NCBI GenBank assembly: GCA_000697475.1
Contig: JNEU01001116.1
Span: 1-64,000 of the forward strand
Direction: 5' to 3'
Length of the DNA: 64,000 nt
Source: Lichtheimia corymbifera B2541
Taxonomy: Eukaryota; Mucoromycota; Mucoromycetes; Mucorales; Lichtheimiaceae
In this document: piece after piece, positions 46,248-59,141 of the stretch
How the letters are laid out: every line of letters starts with the position of its first letter
Numbering within the stretch: position 1 is the stretch's first letter
Notes under the pieces: generated by a model
What the model was told of the DNA's origin: nothing
Databases searched by the model: none
Seen by the model: the letters and a program-made list of their open reading frames with translations, nothing else
Program-made: the position numbers and the translations under genes

Positions 46248-46967
46248 GCTAATAAAAATGATAATTACATGAGATTCATCGATGGATGGATGGATGGATG
46301 GATGGATTACATACGTTGTGCTTGACGGTGTAAGAGGAGGATTCACCTACTGCCCGCACTGCCACAATAGTTGGTCCCACCGCACTCAATTCCTACCCCC
46401 CAAATTCCAACCCACTCCCCCTACTCACAAGCCACTCTCTCATTGGCTCGCATAAACGTACATCATGTAGACTGGATAACCTTCATTTTTGATGATATAG
46501 GTTATTGATAACCTGAGTCATCTATCAATGAGGCCTAGCTTAGACTTTCTTTTACTTGCATTGATGATATGATAAAATATGAATGGGTTGTTGTAGTAGT
46601 AGATACATTTATGATGATGGATAATAGGAACAAGAAGAAGCAGGGGATGGTTGATCATGGATTCAGCCAAGACGTTGTGTGCCAGTAAAAAGGCGATGAT
46701 GATGCTATTCCCGCGCTAATAGAACAAGTGATGTATGTATGCCAAGCTTACTCGCAGCAAAAAAGTGGGTGCATTTGTCGGCAGGATGATCGTTTTATTT
46801 AGGATCCTCAAGGTGACACAAAGACATACTGACTGATACAATGCCAAGACATAGTTCATTTGCTTATTCTCCATATATTGATCCGGCCATAAAAAAAGAA
46901 CAAGACCATCTTGGGGAGTAGATCGTCCCGTTTCTCATTTCTTTCTTTTCTATTCTCTTTTGTCGCT
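46248..46967. promoter_or_regulatory. Divergent promoter region between P1 and the PacC-like gene
   Basis: 720 bases between the two start codons. It contains a (GATG)n microsatellite at 46281-46307 and an inverted CCAAT box (CATTGGCT, about 46441). Three GCCAAG hexamers at 46666-46671, 46741-46746 and 46843-46848 match the PacC consensus GCCARG. A pyrimidine-rich leader (46927-46960) precedes the PacC-like start. Confidence 0.55.
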
Positions 46968-48639
46968 ATGGATGATTCTACATTTACTTGCCACTGGGGA
47001 GACTGCACAAGCTCCTTTCCCGACGCTGAACTACTCTATGCACACCTGACAAACGACCATGTCGGCCGCAAATCGACCGGCAATCTCTGCTTGACTTGCC
47101 ATTGGAACGAATGCGACGTTACTGTTGTCAAACGAGATCATATTACAAGTCATTTGCGCGTCCATGTCCCACTGAAGCCTCATCGTTGCACGGTAACTGT
47201 TCCTTGTATGGTAAATGGTGTGTGCTCCCTTTGTCTAACATATATTCCAGCTCTGTGACAAGTCTTTCAAACGACCCCAAGATCTTAAGAAGCATGGCAA
47301 AACACATATGCAGGAAAAGACATCAACTACAGCACCTGGACATACACCTCTTGCTCCTCAACAACATCACAACAGCTATTTGGGTCCCTTATATCAAACA
47401 ATCCCACTCTCACCCCCACCCAGCGTCACTCATTCTCCCTCTCCCAGTGCCGCCTCCGATGGTATGATGGAAGATGGTTAAATGATAAACATGTGATATG
47501 TTCATCAATCTCTTGTTGTAGGTCTTGACCAACATTATCCTTACAATATGGCTGCAGCACCTTCTCCTTCAAGCCCGACATCAGCCTCTTTTCCATCACA
47601 GCAATATCATCACCATCATCATCCCATGTATGCAGATTACTACGAGAAGCCTCCAATCGTACCATCCCAAACAACCTATCAACAACAACCACAGCAACCT
47701 GTAAACCACTCCATGACTCCCATACAATATCCCACTTACAACCAAGGTAACGTGGTTGCCATGGATACATACATACACATGAGGCTGATCGATTCTTTTA
47801 TAGGTCTTGCACATCATCTGGATACAATTCAAAACATGTTGGATATGGGTGCTGTCGAACCAAGGGACTTGGCATTGCCTGTAACCAATGATGAGCAATT
47901 ATCCCACTTTGACAGTTGGCTTGCTGGCTTATCACACCAAGCAGAAACTGACGTACCAATGCCATTATCCTCATTTGAAGAAAATACTCCTTATCCACAA
48001 TCCACCGCAACCGCAGACACCAATCCATACGCTCATATTGGCTATATTCATAATGGTGGTGGTGGTGCTCCTCTTCCTGCTGGCAACGACCATTATGTGT
48101 ATTCATACCCGACACCTGATAGTAGCATTACAAGTAGACGTGATCACCTTGCAGCTATGCCGGACATGGCTGCCTACGACTATAGCTTGCAACCGGAAAT
48201 GCGTACTGCTATGAACTTCATGAGTGGCAAACCAGAAAAGCCATCGTCAACTCACAAGGAAAAGTCATCTACTGCCTCATCAGCATCATCAACAACGTCA
48301 GAGAAGAGTGATAAGAAGACGGAGGGTGATGGTAGTGCCACCAAGCGTGAAGATGTGATCGATATGCTAGCCAGCGATATGTCTGAGATGACCCTTACAT
48401 CGGAACAACAACTTTACCCATCCGCATCATCACCGCCACCAGCAAAGGAAACCAAGGATCATCATCATTATCATCATGATCGTCAAGAAGCTCACAAAAG
48501 GTTATTGGCGCTTATTCGTGAACAGACCCATTTAGTCTACAACAAAAAGGATTGTAAAGGAACAGCTACTCCACCCCTGGCATCATCTCCATCCACTAGT
48601 ACAGTCCCTGAAAAACCTTGTACAATTCAGGTCCAATAG
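46968..48639 (+). CDS. pacC: PacC/Rim101-type C2H2 zinc-finger transcription factor
   Basis: Four exons (46968-47192, 47251-47461, 47522-47746, 47804-48639) give 498 residues. Three C2H2 fingers occupy residues 8-100. They are CHWGDC...[30 protein letters not shown], and, across intron 1, [21 protein letters not shown]. The VPLKPHRC linker and the third finger are diagnostic of PacC/Rim101, the regulator of ambient alkaline pH responses activated by proteolysis through the Pal/Rim pathway. The rest is Gln/Ser/Pro/His-rich. A conserved-looking block lies at about residues 225-275 ([19 protein letters not shown]). A carboxy-terminal basic helix ([17 protein letters not shown]) follows. Nuclear action is inferred from the family. 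Three PacC-type sites lie upstream (46666-46848), suggesting autoregulation. Confidence 0.92.
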
Positions 48640-48857
48640 CTTTGTTTATCTCATCTTTCTTTTATTAAATCCTGCCAATGTGTGCTGTACTACTTTTTGC
48701 TGACTCCGTTTCTGAGTCCGTGTGAATGATCAATTTCCGAAAAAGAGAGAGACGTGGATGTGAGAAATTGACCACTAATCACATACACCTTTTTTCTTTA
48801 TTATCCACCCGCTATCGCTATCCATTTACACCTCTTCCTCGTTATTTTTCTTCACAC

Positions 48858-51579
48858 ATGGGATTAGGTAACATTGATGAATGATTTTATTCAATCCATA
48901 TACTGACAACCGGGAAAAAGGAACGATAGCTACGATTGGTGCTTTAGGTGCCATGTATTTGGATGCAAAATATGCTATTCGGTATGACGTGCATATGCTA
49001 AAGTCAGTGCGCTCTGTATTGAAAAGGTAAGTTGGAATGCATTTTCTCGATACAATGGTAACCTTATTGCTTGTAGGCACCAAGAAGCCGAATCCAAGGA
49101 TCGTGAGCATATATACTACCATTTTCGAGACAAGGCCAAGGCCACTCCGGATAGAGTCTTTCTGGTTTTTGAAGGAAGAGAGTATACGTATCGACAGCTG
49201 GAAGTGGGTAAGTAGGAGATGCAAGAGGTATTCATTGTTTACCCTTAATATTGATCCTTCTTTTTTAGCATCGAATCGTTTGGTATGTTGTTGTGTTCAT
49301 TATTGCAAACAATGAAACACCACGTGTTGCTCACAGGGTATATATGACGTTTAGTCGCATTGGCTCTTGGATCAAAATGTCCGAAAGGGGGATATCATAT
49401 GCATGATGCATCAAAATCATCCAACGTTCCTAATCGCTTTTTGGGCTATCAGCAAGATTGGTGCCATCCCTTCCTTGATCAATTACAACCTTTCCGGTGA
49501 TGCCTTGCTGCATTGTTTGACAGTAGCAAAATCAAAGATCTTTTTGTTCGATCCCATGTTTGAAGACCAGGTAGCAACGATCGCTCATGCAGCTCAAGAC
49601 GAGGGTGGCGTGCAATTGGCTGCTTATGGAGAAGCGACCGAGTTCCAAGAGGCCACATGCCAGCTTGCTCCTGCACTTGTTCCTAGTAGGCTACGACATT
49701 ATTCTGCTGAGGATCCAAGCGAGCATTTGCTTAAGGGAATTGGTATCAAGGATGTTTGTTTCTTGATCTATACAAGGTATATACCGGTAAAAGAGAAATG
49801 GAAGATGGATGACTGACGAAGATTCAACACCTCTTTTACATAGTGGCACAACAGGCATGCCTAAGGTTAGCATCTCATCACATTCATAACGCATATGAGA
49901 AGACTTTAACATTGATGTCATCACATATAGGCAGCCATTGTACAGCACGCTCGTTTAAATGGTAAGTAATGGGGTTCATTGTATAAGCGTTATACAGCAA
50001 GTGTGCTGACTTTGTTGTATACATTCAGGCATTATTTGGGGTGCAGCAGCGCTCTCAAGATTATCCGAAAATGACGTGACTTATTGCTGCCTTCCATTAT
50101 ACCATGCCACTGGATGTAAGTAGTAAATAATGTCTATGATGTATTACTCGTTTCATTAAGCCATCATCGGATAGTGTATATGGCCATGGGGAAATGCCTC
50201 CATGTTGGTGGTACGTTTGTGTTGGCACGCAAATTTAGTGCCACACGCTTCTGGGACGACGTTTACAACAATAATGTCACCGTGTGCTATGTGAGTATCA
50301 TGGGTTGTGTATATACATGGATATACTGTGGACTAACTTTAAGAGCAGTATGTTGGTGAACTTTGTCGATACTTGATGAACCAACCCCATCATCCACTTG
50401 AAGATAAGCACAAAGTGCGTTTATTCTTTGGGAATGGCATGGCACCCGATATTTGGAACGCATTCCGTGAAAGGTAAAAAGAACAAGGTTATCGTAGAAA
50501 GCATATGGTAACGTGTGTTGCTAGATTCCACATTGAGGAAGTGGATGAATTCTATGGTGCCAGCGAAGGGCCCGGTGGTCTTTTCAATATCAACAAGAAT
50601 GAAAGAACAGCAGGTGCTGTTGGATACTTTGGCCCATTAATACAACTTTTGAGACGGGATCTGAAGCTCGTAAAGGTTGATCCTGTAACCGAAGATCCTA
50701 TCCGTGACGCTCAAGGTTTTTGTATCCCGGTAAGTAAAAAGTTGTTATATGACACCATGCCAGTTTGGCTGAATACTAACCTCTCATATTAGTGCGATTA
50801 CATGGAACCTGGCGAGTTGCTTGTTGGGTTGGACGGTCAGAGTGGACGTTCTGGATTTGACGGCTATTACAAGAACAAAAAGGCCACTGATAAAAAGCTG
50901 ATCCAAAATGCATTCAAAAAGGGCGACATGTAAGTGTAACCACTGGTAACTTTGGCACCGATCTCACATGTTAATGCTATTTGAAGCTACTTTCGCACCG
51001 GTGATTTGTTAAAGAGAAATAGGGAAGGCATGTATTTCTTCGTGGATCGCTTAGGAGACACCTTCCGCTGGAAAGTGAGTTATCATTACAGTATTACTAG
51101 GCGTTGATCAAGTACTAAAAGCGACGTAGTCTGAAAATGTAGCAACGACTGAGGTAACCCAAGCCATATGCAAGCATCCTGCAATTGCAGAGGCCAACGT
51201 ATTTGGTGTTACTGTCCCACATATGTCAGGAAGAGCGGGTAAGTGGGATGCATGATATGTATATATCAGCCTCAACTCATGTGATGTGTATGTAGGCATG
51301 GCTGCATTAATTTTACGTCAAGGCATGCAACTCGACTTTGACGACTTTTATAATCATCTGTCATCTCAGCTACCCAAATACGCCATGCCTGTATTCCTTC
51401 GATTTGTGCCATCCATGAATATGACAGGCAATTTCAAGCAGCAAAAAGTGGCTTTTCGTAATGAAGGCATTGACAAGATCCCTGAAGATCAAGCTGTTTA
51501 CTGGTTACAAGATGGTAGATATATTCCATTTACAAAACAAGATCTAGCTCGAGTGCAAGAGGGGGATGTAAAGCTATAG
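48858..51579 (+). CDS. FAT1: FAT1-type very-long-chain fatty acyl-CoA synthetase / fatty acid transporter
   Basis: About fifteen exons encode roughly 635 residues, the family's usual size. The first exon is only 10 bases (ATGGGATTAG, donor at 48868), joined to [21 protein letters not shown], a membrane-anchoring amino end. Then come [31 protein letters not shown], and the AMP-binding P-loop motif [11 protein letters not shown] (split by an intron at 49780-49843). [33 protein letters not shown] and the FATP/VLACS motif [24 protein letters not shown] with ENVATTEV follow. The end is VGV-type [10 protein letters not shown] and [15 protein letters not shown]. It ligates CoA to long and very-long-chain fatty acids with ATP at the plasma membrane, ER or peroxisome. 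It converges on the PEX22-like gene, 130 bases apart. Confidence 0.94.
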
Positions 51580-51709
51580 CAATATGAATCCCGGATAAAA
51601 TATTACGTTCTCTGTACCATTAAATATCACATGGCCAGTTCCAAACCCCACTCACAACCATGACATCGATCCAACCCACTTGTATATGAATGAGAGACAT
51701 GCCGATAAT

Positions 51710-52563
51710 TTATTCTTCTGGGTTATATCCCACTTCGCGTGCAAGGGAGGTATCCAACAATTTTTCAGTGAGCTCTACATTGGGTCCGAGGATGCCCTGA
51801 TCCGATTCCTTGAGTCGAGCCTGGTTGAAAGAGCTTCGTCTTCGCCTAGTAATGACCCATACAAGCTTGGCGACAAAGGGACGCAGCTTTCGTACGATAT
51901 CTTCACCATCATCCAATTCCCATCCGCCTTCAATGTGTACATGGGGTTCGATATGGCGAATCATGTGAATTTTGCCTTCTTCTGTTGAGCATTGGAGAAT
52001 TTTGCGATTGTCGAGCACGTCCAACAATCCAGCCTTGGTGAGTAATTCAAAGATTTGATCTCGTTCCTCATCCGAGTTGATGTGTATGATTGTGTAAATA
52101 TCGTACAGCTGTGCTAGTCGTGTAATCATTGCCACTGCCTTTTCTTGGAATGCATGGTTGGGCGTGTCAACATCCGATGATGGATTCCATAATACAGTCT
52201 ATAGAAAATAACCCCATGATCAATATTTGTTCTCTATCCCATCAATGAAAAAGACTTACATTCTTTAACGACAAGGTCATTTTCTTTTTAGATCCTCTCA
52301 AAAGTCTTGCGCTCCAAGTGGTCGGTGCCTATATATATATCACATTAGTAATCTCGGTCCGTTGTCATGACTACCCGCTGTTTGCTTTTTACCTGCCGTT
52401 CACCACTGCCGACTGCTCGACGTGGGGGTCGACTCGATGGCGGAAATCGTTTGTACAAGAAAATGGCGGCACCAATGAGAGCTGCTGCTAATGACGAGTA
52501 GCCGAGGAGACGAAGCACCCATTGTGGCAACCATCGCTTTTGTGTAGTAGTAGTAGGTGACAT
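51710..52563 (-). CDS. PEX22-like peroxisomal membrane protein
   Basis: Three exons (52393-52563, 52260-52328, 51710-52198) give 242 residues. After a short hydrophilic start (MSPTTTTQKRW) there is one membrane segment (residues about 19-37, LLGYSSLAAALIGAAIFLY). A basic, Pro-rich linker leads to a soluble domain of Rossmann-like character: KKKMTLSLKN, AQLYDIYTIIHINSDEERDQIFELL, LDNRKILQCSTEEGKIHMIRHIEPHVHI and the IVRKLRPFVAKLVWV end. 'CSTE.G....R.IEP..HI' is the signature of PEX22, the membrane anchor of the ubiquitin-conjugating enzyme PEX4 in peroxisomal receptor recycling. Similarity is by motif and layout only. It faces a FAT1-type enzyme. Confidence 0.75.
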
Positions 52564-53905
52564 GATCTAGTCGTGGTGCTGGTAGTGGTATCGATTAAGT
52601 TATAGTACAACGGAAAGAAAAAGGCGGTGATGACTTTTTGTGTTGAAGAATAAAGTAATATGCGAAAAAAGGGTGTGGTATAAACGAGAGAAAGGAAGAA
52701 AGAAAGAGCTACACTAGATTGCTTTAGAATATAAGAATAAAAATACTCTCTCCTATATCTGTCTTTCACATGCTTGCACCCCGCACACTGGAAAGGTCAC
52801 ACAAATCCCACCAGTGGTGGCAATCTAAACGTCATTGGTCCCTTTGAGCAAGGTTTATCGGAACCCCACATGTACAGTACTATGGTTCGTGTAGTAGCAA
52901 GATGTTGTATATGCTATTGAATCCTCATGTTGCCATGCTGTTTTGCATTCAATGTTGCATTCACAATAGCAATCGACTGCATACCAAGTAGTTTATAATA
53001 ACAGATCCCGCCATCTGCATGATCAATGCCAACACCGACCGGAGACACGTGCAAGCCATCTACCCGGATATTGCTTTTGCCATCGACATGACGTCGAGTA
53101 CTCGAAGTTTATTGTCTTTGATTGGTTTATCAAAGCAAATGACACCATCTGAAGCATCATTTACTGCTGTCTCAAAGCCAGATAGCATGTATTCATGAGC
53201 ATATTGTCGCGTAATAAAAGTATTCCTAGAACAAAGATATGTTGTCATTGTCAACATGGTGGTTTTACCCGGGTCATCATGCAGGGTTACGGTGCAGGAT
53301 TTCAAAATCCCGTTGGATTATCAGGGATCTTTGATTTGATTCGGTATTATGACCGTGTGTGCGTACAAAGATTGCCACAACAAAGAATAGTGAGATGGTG
53401 CAATCAGAACCCATAAGTATAATGCCGTGCTGCATACATGTTCCAAAGCGAGGAATCTTATTATGACAAGCAAAACGTGCACGTGATGATGCTACTGTAC
53501 ATGCATAAAGAAGGCATGGAACCCGTACACTACATGACACCATGTATCCCAAGCTAATTGATATCTGGTGCTACTATCAGCAATCTCCCTTTGCATCACC
53601 ACAGTTTCTCTTTCCTCAGAGGCTTTTCATGCAATGTTGTATGGTACAAAGTCAATGACTTTTATTGATGGATCAAGCGATAATATATGATGAATGAACA
53701 TGCTACTCAACAAAGGACTCCTAGTCGCTAGCCAACCCATCTTGCTAGACAATGAAAGCAAGGTGTAATCATCATTTACTATTAAAGGGGATTGGCTTAT
53801 GTCAACAACTGGTTTGGATGATAATCCTCCTCCAATGCGCTGGAATTTCACCTCAGTTTCCCGTTTTACCTTGTCTCCTCCTTTCTCTATTTTACGCTTT
53901 CGGTT
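52564..53905. other. Intergenic region
   Basis: About 1.3 kb between the divergent PEX22-like and TM9 genes. Apart from the AT-rich leader of the PEX22-like gene and a CT-rich leader before 53906 nothing coding is supported. Confidence 0.5.
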
Positions 53906-56466
53906 ATGCTTGCGTTGGTGGCAGTCGTTTTACTCATTGCGACAGCCTGTCCATTGCTCTCTGCATTCTATGTGCCAGGAGTAACCCCCAAGGCGTACCA
54001 TTCCAACGACCGTGTTCCTTTGCTGGTCAACAAGATAGTCTCTGAAAATACCCAACTCCCCTTTGCTTATGGCGATTTACCTTTTGTCTGCACTCCCAAA
54101 GATGGTGTCAAGCGTACATGGTTGAATCTTGGCGAGGTGTTGAGAGGCGATAGACTGATGAGCAGCGATTACGAGGTATTGTAAAGGAGAAGGGGTTCTA
54201 TTGCATACCACTTGTAGTACTCACAACGCGCGTTCAAGCTTATCGTGGGCCGCAACACACAATGTGAGCAGCTATGCACGGTGACCGTTTCAGAACATGA
54301 TGCCGATGAAGCCAAACGTCTTGTGCAAGAGGAATATCGAGTAGAATGGTACGTTAATGGGGGAGGACCTTTTCATGGTAGGCTGATGTTTTTTTTCTTT
54401 GCAGGATTGTCGATAATTTACCTGGTGCGACAGTGCTAAAGTACAATGCATCGTCAGAAACATCCACAGCTTTACTCCCTTACTTTCCACTTGGACAAGT
54501 CAAGGTACACGTATAAAGGATTGTAGTGTGGAAAACAGGCTTTCTCATTATATACAATGGTAGGGGGATCAAGTTTTTCTCAACAACCACGTGACATTGC
54601 AATTATTGTATCAATCTGCTCAAGGCGATCAAAGATATATTGTGGGATTTGAAGTCTATCCAGCCTCGTAAGTAGTAGTTTGAGATTCATGCTGCGGTGG
54701 GTGACTGATTGTTCCGATAGTTATGCCGACCCATCCTCGTGCGACAAGGCTGCAGCAGCACCTATGAAACAAATTGGAACCGGCAAAACGTCCATCACTT
54801 ACACCTATTCAGTCATTTGGAAAGAGGTTGGTACAAATTTCGGAAATGCTATATACAAGAGATATCTAAGAGAGGGTTGTTTGCTCAGGCGACCGATATT
54901 ACATGGGCCACACGATGGGATCGCTACCTTCAAATCTTCGAGTCACACATCCATTGGTATTCAATAAGCAATTCGCTCGTCATCACCATGTTCTTGACCG
55001 GCATTGTCGCCATGATTATGCTACGTACACTGAGACGCGATATTTCATCCTACAATTCTTCCACCGATGAGGATGTCGAGGTAAAGGAACATTGCTGATG
55101 GGATATCAACCATAAGCTCAATTATTATGTTAGGCTTTGGATGAGGATTCAATTGGATGGAAGTTGTGCCATGGTGATGTCTTTCGACCTCCAAAGTTCA
55201 CATTGCTGCTCGCTCCATTACTGGGTTCAGGCGTCCAATGTCTCGTTATGGTGGCAGGGACGATCGGTGAGTAGTCGATATACAGATCCCATCATTGTTG
55301 CTTACATGTGCTATTAGTTCTTTCCACGTTTGGGCTGCTCAATCCATCGTTTAGGGGAGGTCTCGTTTCTTATGGTATTGCATTCTATGTTTTGGCAGGG
55401 TAAGATGGCATGTGAATTGGGAACACAACGCATCCATGGTGACTAACCTGCATATTAGGTCGGTTGCTGGCTTTGCTAGTGCTCGTATGTATAAGGTGCT
55501 CAAAGGACAACAGTGGTTTAGGAATGCATTGATGGTACGTAAAACGTATATATGATATGTAAAAGAGACACTCATGTATAGGCGAATAGACGGCAACGTT
55601 GATCCCATCGATTCTCTTTGTGGTGCTCTTTATTCTTAATCTCTTTGTATGGGGCCAGCAATCATCCTCTGCCATCCCATTCGGTACATTTTTCGCTCTC
55701 ATTGCCATGTGGTTTGGTGTATCTACACCTTTGGTGTTTGCTGGTGCCGTTTTTGGAGCCCGTCGACCGATTATTGACCACCCTGTACGAACACACCAGA
55801 TCCCACGTCAAATTCCTGATCAGCCTTGGTATTTGGAATTGCATATCAGCATGCTTGTCGGCGGATTGATGCCTTTTGCCGTCATCTTTATCGAGCTCTT
55901 TTTCATTTTCAAGTCCATTTGGAGCGATCAGTACTATTACATGTTTGGCTTTTTGACGCTCGTGTTCCTAATTCTGGTGTTGACAACCGTGGAAATTGCC
56001 ATTGTCATTACGTATTTCAGTTTATGCAGCGAGGTAATTTTGATGGTGGATGGTGGATCATGGCATTGGCAGCATGCTCACATACATGTTATACGTAGGA
56101 CTATCGATGGTGGTGGAAATCATTTGCAGTTTCTGCAGCTTCGGGTGTTTATGTATTCTTGTAAGTGCTGGTTTGACTTTTCAGTTCATGGTTGAATAAC
56201 AGCTCTGGTTGTGTAGGTATTCAATATTTTACTACTTTACCCGTCTCAAGGTGACAGGATTTGTGCCTGCTATTGTATACTTTGGACACAGCCTCATGAT
56301 ATGCATGGTGTATGGGCTTTGCATGGGCACAATTGGGTTCTTTGCCACATTTTTCTTTATCCGAAAGATTTATGCTGCCATCAAGGTAAATGATACAACA
56401 ACATCATCTTGTTTGCTTTTATTGTCTTACTCACATAATGTTGGATCGACAATGTAGGTGGATTAG
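53906..56466 (+). CDS. TM9 superfamily (EMP70/nonaspanin) protein
   Basis: Around a dozen exons give roughly 600 residues. The signal peptide MLALVAVVLLIATACPLLSA is followed by FYVPGVTPKAYHSNDRVPLLVNK, the hallmark start of mature TM9 proteins. Lumenal blocks are LPFAYGDLPFVC, NLGEVLRGDRLMSSDYE and RYIVGFEVYPAS. The membrane half begins at about 54950 (ISNSLVITMFLTGIVAMIMLRTL, then DISSYN and DEDSIGWKLCHGDVFRPP). It continues through TM helices such as TATLIPSILFVVLFILNLFVW, VFGARR..IDHPVRTHQIPRQIPDQPWYL and PFAVIFIELFFIFKSIWSDQYYYMFGFL. The last exon encodes only VD, giving the end AIKVD, the K-x-D/E Golgi-retention signal of the family. It works in the Golgi/endosome, in sorting of transmembrane cargo. 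Intron edges are approximate. Confidence 0.95.
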
Positions 56467-56988
56467 TCAACAAACAAAGCAAGTTTCAGAGTTCTTTTAT
56501 ATTTTGTAACTAAACATATACCATTCTATGTAATTCATGTGGGAGAGGGTATGGGGATTATAGCAGTGGTTGTTGTATGATGGATGGAAAAGTAATCTAC
56601 ACTGGCTTCTTGTACTACTGGTGGTGAGCAAGAGAGATGGGAAGGATGCTTAAGGAGGACATTGGCTTTGTGTATAGTGTTGCACAAGAGGACTCGTTGA
56701 CGAATATCATAATGGGATTGATTCAGTTTCTTGCATGCCAGAGTATGAGCCTTGTATGCGATTTGACGAGGAGTCACTTGAGTAGTTGGGTCCCACATGC
56801 TGTAATATGTGTTCCTAATTGCATGCCACCGACACTTTCTTATATACTGCTTTGCCACCTTTTGACACCAAACATTCATAATACCAAACAAACAGTAATC
56901 ATGGTAGATCATCCTTGTTTACCATAATGACCGCGGGGAGAAAAAGAAAAAGTGGGTGAGGGGGAATATGATGATGGGGTGAATGCTT
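56467..56988. other. Convergent intergenic region
   Basis: 3' flanks of the TM9 and PHO85-type genes. No further gene or RNA recognised. Confidence 0.5.
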
Positions 56989-57975
56989 CTATTCGAATGG
57001 CTGTTGTTGCTGTGGTTGTGGTTGTTGTTGTTGTTGCAAGTATCTAACTTCATTGAAATAAGGATGATTGAGAGCTTCCTTTGCTGATATCCGAAGTTGT
57101 GGTTGATATTGAAGCATGCGTGAGAGAAGATCAAGACCACAAGCATCGACATTAGGCAAGATGGTATTGATGCGCTGAGGAGGATAGATGATTTGATGAT
57201 TGTTTTTGCTGTTGTTGTATTCTGGTAGTTGTGATACGCCAGGCCAAGTTTGTTCTGTTGGTGTTCCCATCATTCGAAATATCTTTTGCAATTGATCTTC
57301 GTTTGTGGTGCCTGGAAACAGTGGTCGTCCGGTATACATTTCCGCCATGATACATCCAGCCGACCAGATATCAATAGATGTCGAATACATGCGTGAACCC
57401 AAGAGGACATCAGGTGCTCGATACCATAACGTGACCACCTCATTCGAGAACGTATTTACAGGGATGCCAAATGCACGTGCTAGACCAAAATCTCCAAGCT
57501 TGAGTTCAAGACGTTTGTTGATAAGCAAGTTTTGGGGCTTGAGATCGCGATGCAGGACTCGATTCTCGTGGCAATAGGCGATACCCTTGAGCAAATGATA
57601 CATGAATGTCTTGATAATCGTCGTTTCCAATGCTGAGCCTCCTGCATGATGATGACTGCCACCCGTGCGTGCTGCCATATCCATATACTTTTTCAAATCC
57701 TGCTCCATATACTCAAACACCAAAATGAGCTTGCTCTCGGTATGAATGACATCAAGGAGGCGAACAATGTTGGGATGCTTCAGTTCCTTCATGAGGGAAA
57801 TCTCGCGAATGGCAGTGGATGGGGCACCTTCTTCAGCATCCAGGTGGATCTCCTTGAGAGCAACCAACTCCCCACTCAACCGGCTCTTGCCCTTGAACAC
57901 TGTTGCATAGGTGCCTTCGCCTAGCTTTTCCAGTCGCGTATATCGTTGATCAGGTGTTGCACTCGCATTCGACAT
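56989..57975 (-). CDS. PHO85: PHO85-type cyclin-dependent kinase
   Basis: Intronless, 328 residues. The glycine loop GEGTYATV is at 19-26 and the ATP-binding Lys is K41. The cyclin-binding helix PSTAIRE (52-58) sits in [20 protein letters not shown], the Pho85 form of this motif. DLKKYMD precedes a short His/Gly-rich insert (GGSHHHAGG) before the [11 protein letters not shown] catalytic loop. [33 protein letters not shown] is the activation segment; it has Ser rather than Thr at the usual CAK site, as in Pho85. The Gln/Pro tail ([16 protein letters not shown]) is extra. The kinase acts with Pcl-type cyclins in phosphate, glycogen and cell-cycle control. The ATG at 57975 fits alignment, although the frame is open further upstream. 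Confidence 0.95.
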   Translation of the reverse strand: MSNASATPDQRYTRLEKLGEGTYATVFKGKSRLSGELVALKEIHLDAEEGAPSTAIREISLMKELKHPNIVRLLDVIHTESKLILVFEYMEQDLKKYMDMAARTGGSHHHAGGSALETTIIKTFMYHLLKGIAYCHENRVLHRDLKPQNLLINKRLELKLGDFGLARAFGIPVNTFSNEVVTLWYRAPDVLLGSRMYSTSIDIWSAGCIMAEMYTGRPLFPGTTNEDQLQKIFRMMGTPTEQTWPGVSQLPEYNNSKNNHQIIYPPQRINTILPNVDACGLDLLSRMLQYQPQLRISAKEALNHPYFNEVRYLQQQQQPQPQQQQPFE

Positions 57976-58500
57976 GGCTTGTTTGTGAGGGAGTCGAAGA
58001 AAGAAAAAAGTTGCGTGTTTGTGTGTGCTGGAAGAAGGCGGGTCAGGAGAAGGAGAAAGAGAGAGAGAGAGAATGATGATGGTGCTACGTATGTACGTCA
58101 AAGCAGCCGCCACATCATATCGGAACTTTAACATCATGTCGCATCTATTACTCATTGTCCTTTTGTATTCATCTCAGTCATTCTATCATCCCAACCCCTC
58201 GCATAAATGACGTCGTTTGATAGGCGTTATTGCTCGCACATCCTATCCTTACACATCACCGTATAATCAATCGTGTATAATCCAACACAACAATCATTGC
58301 AAGCACATTGCATAACACATGAAACTATTGCTAAGAGCACAAATTGAATCAACTACTACCACCCCATAGCATACCTGTTACTAAGTAAAATACCGTCTTT
58401 AAATGATCCATTCAATGTTGTCGCATCATTGGGGGATGTATGTATATATATAGCTTCAAGTGATGAAGAGGGGTCGTATCATGCATAATGGTTGTTGGTG
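57976..58500. other. Intergenic region upstream of PHO85
   Basis: Promoter of PHO85 (a (GA)n run at 58052-58070 in its leader) and 3' flank of the SANT-like gene. No other gene. Confidence 0.45.
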
Positions 58501-59093
58501 TTACAAGTAGGTTGGACGCACGGCGGTGACAAAAGATGGACGCATAGTAGTGGTTGTATGATGGGGTGATGAGTGAAACGTAGTTGCGTGAGGTGGCAAT
58601 TTCCTTTGTTCCTTTGTGATCGCAAGCATCAATTTCAATTCCTTGATCCTCAATTTTGCCATTCTCTTTTCGTGTTTCATCATGTGCAATTGTAGTTGTA
58701 TCTCTTTTTCCCTATCACCCATACTAATAATGTATCAGCTGTGGTATATAGTTGTAGGATACACTGCTCACCTTAATTCAGGTTCACGGTTTGATGGCTC
58801 GGGGGTAGGTGGTGTAGTTGGACTCGGGTAATCTTGTGAATGATGATGTGATTGTTTAGTTGCTGAATGATGATCTGAATCTTCAGCTTGTGGATGATGT
58901 GAATCTTCAACTTGTGAATGATAATCTGAATGTTCAGCTTGTGAATGATGATCTGAATGTTCAGCTTGTGAATGGTGATCCGAGTCTTCAGCTTGTGAAT
59001 GATAATCTAAATGTTCATCTTGTAATTGATGATCTGAGTGTTCAGTTGCAGAAGAAAGTACGCTGCCAATTTCTAATGAAGACAAGGATGAAG

Positions 59094-59141
<48 letters not shown>

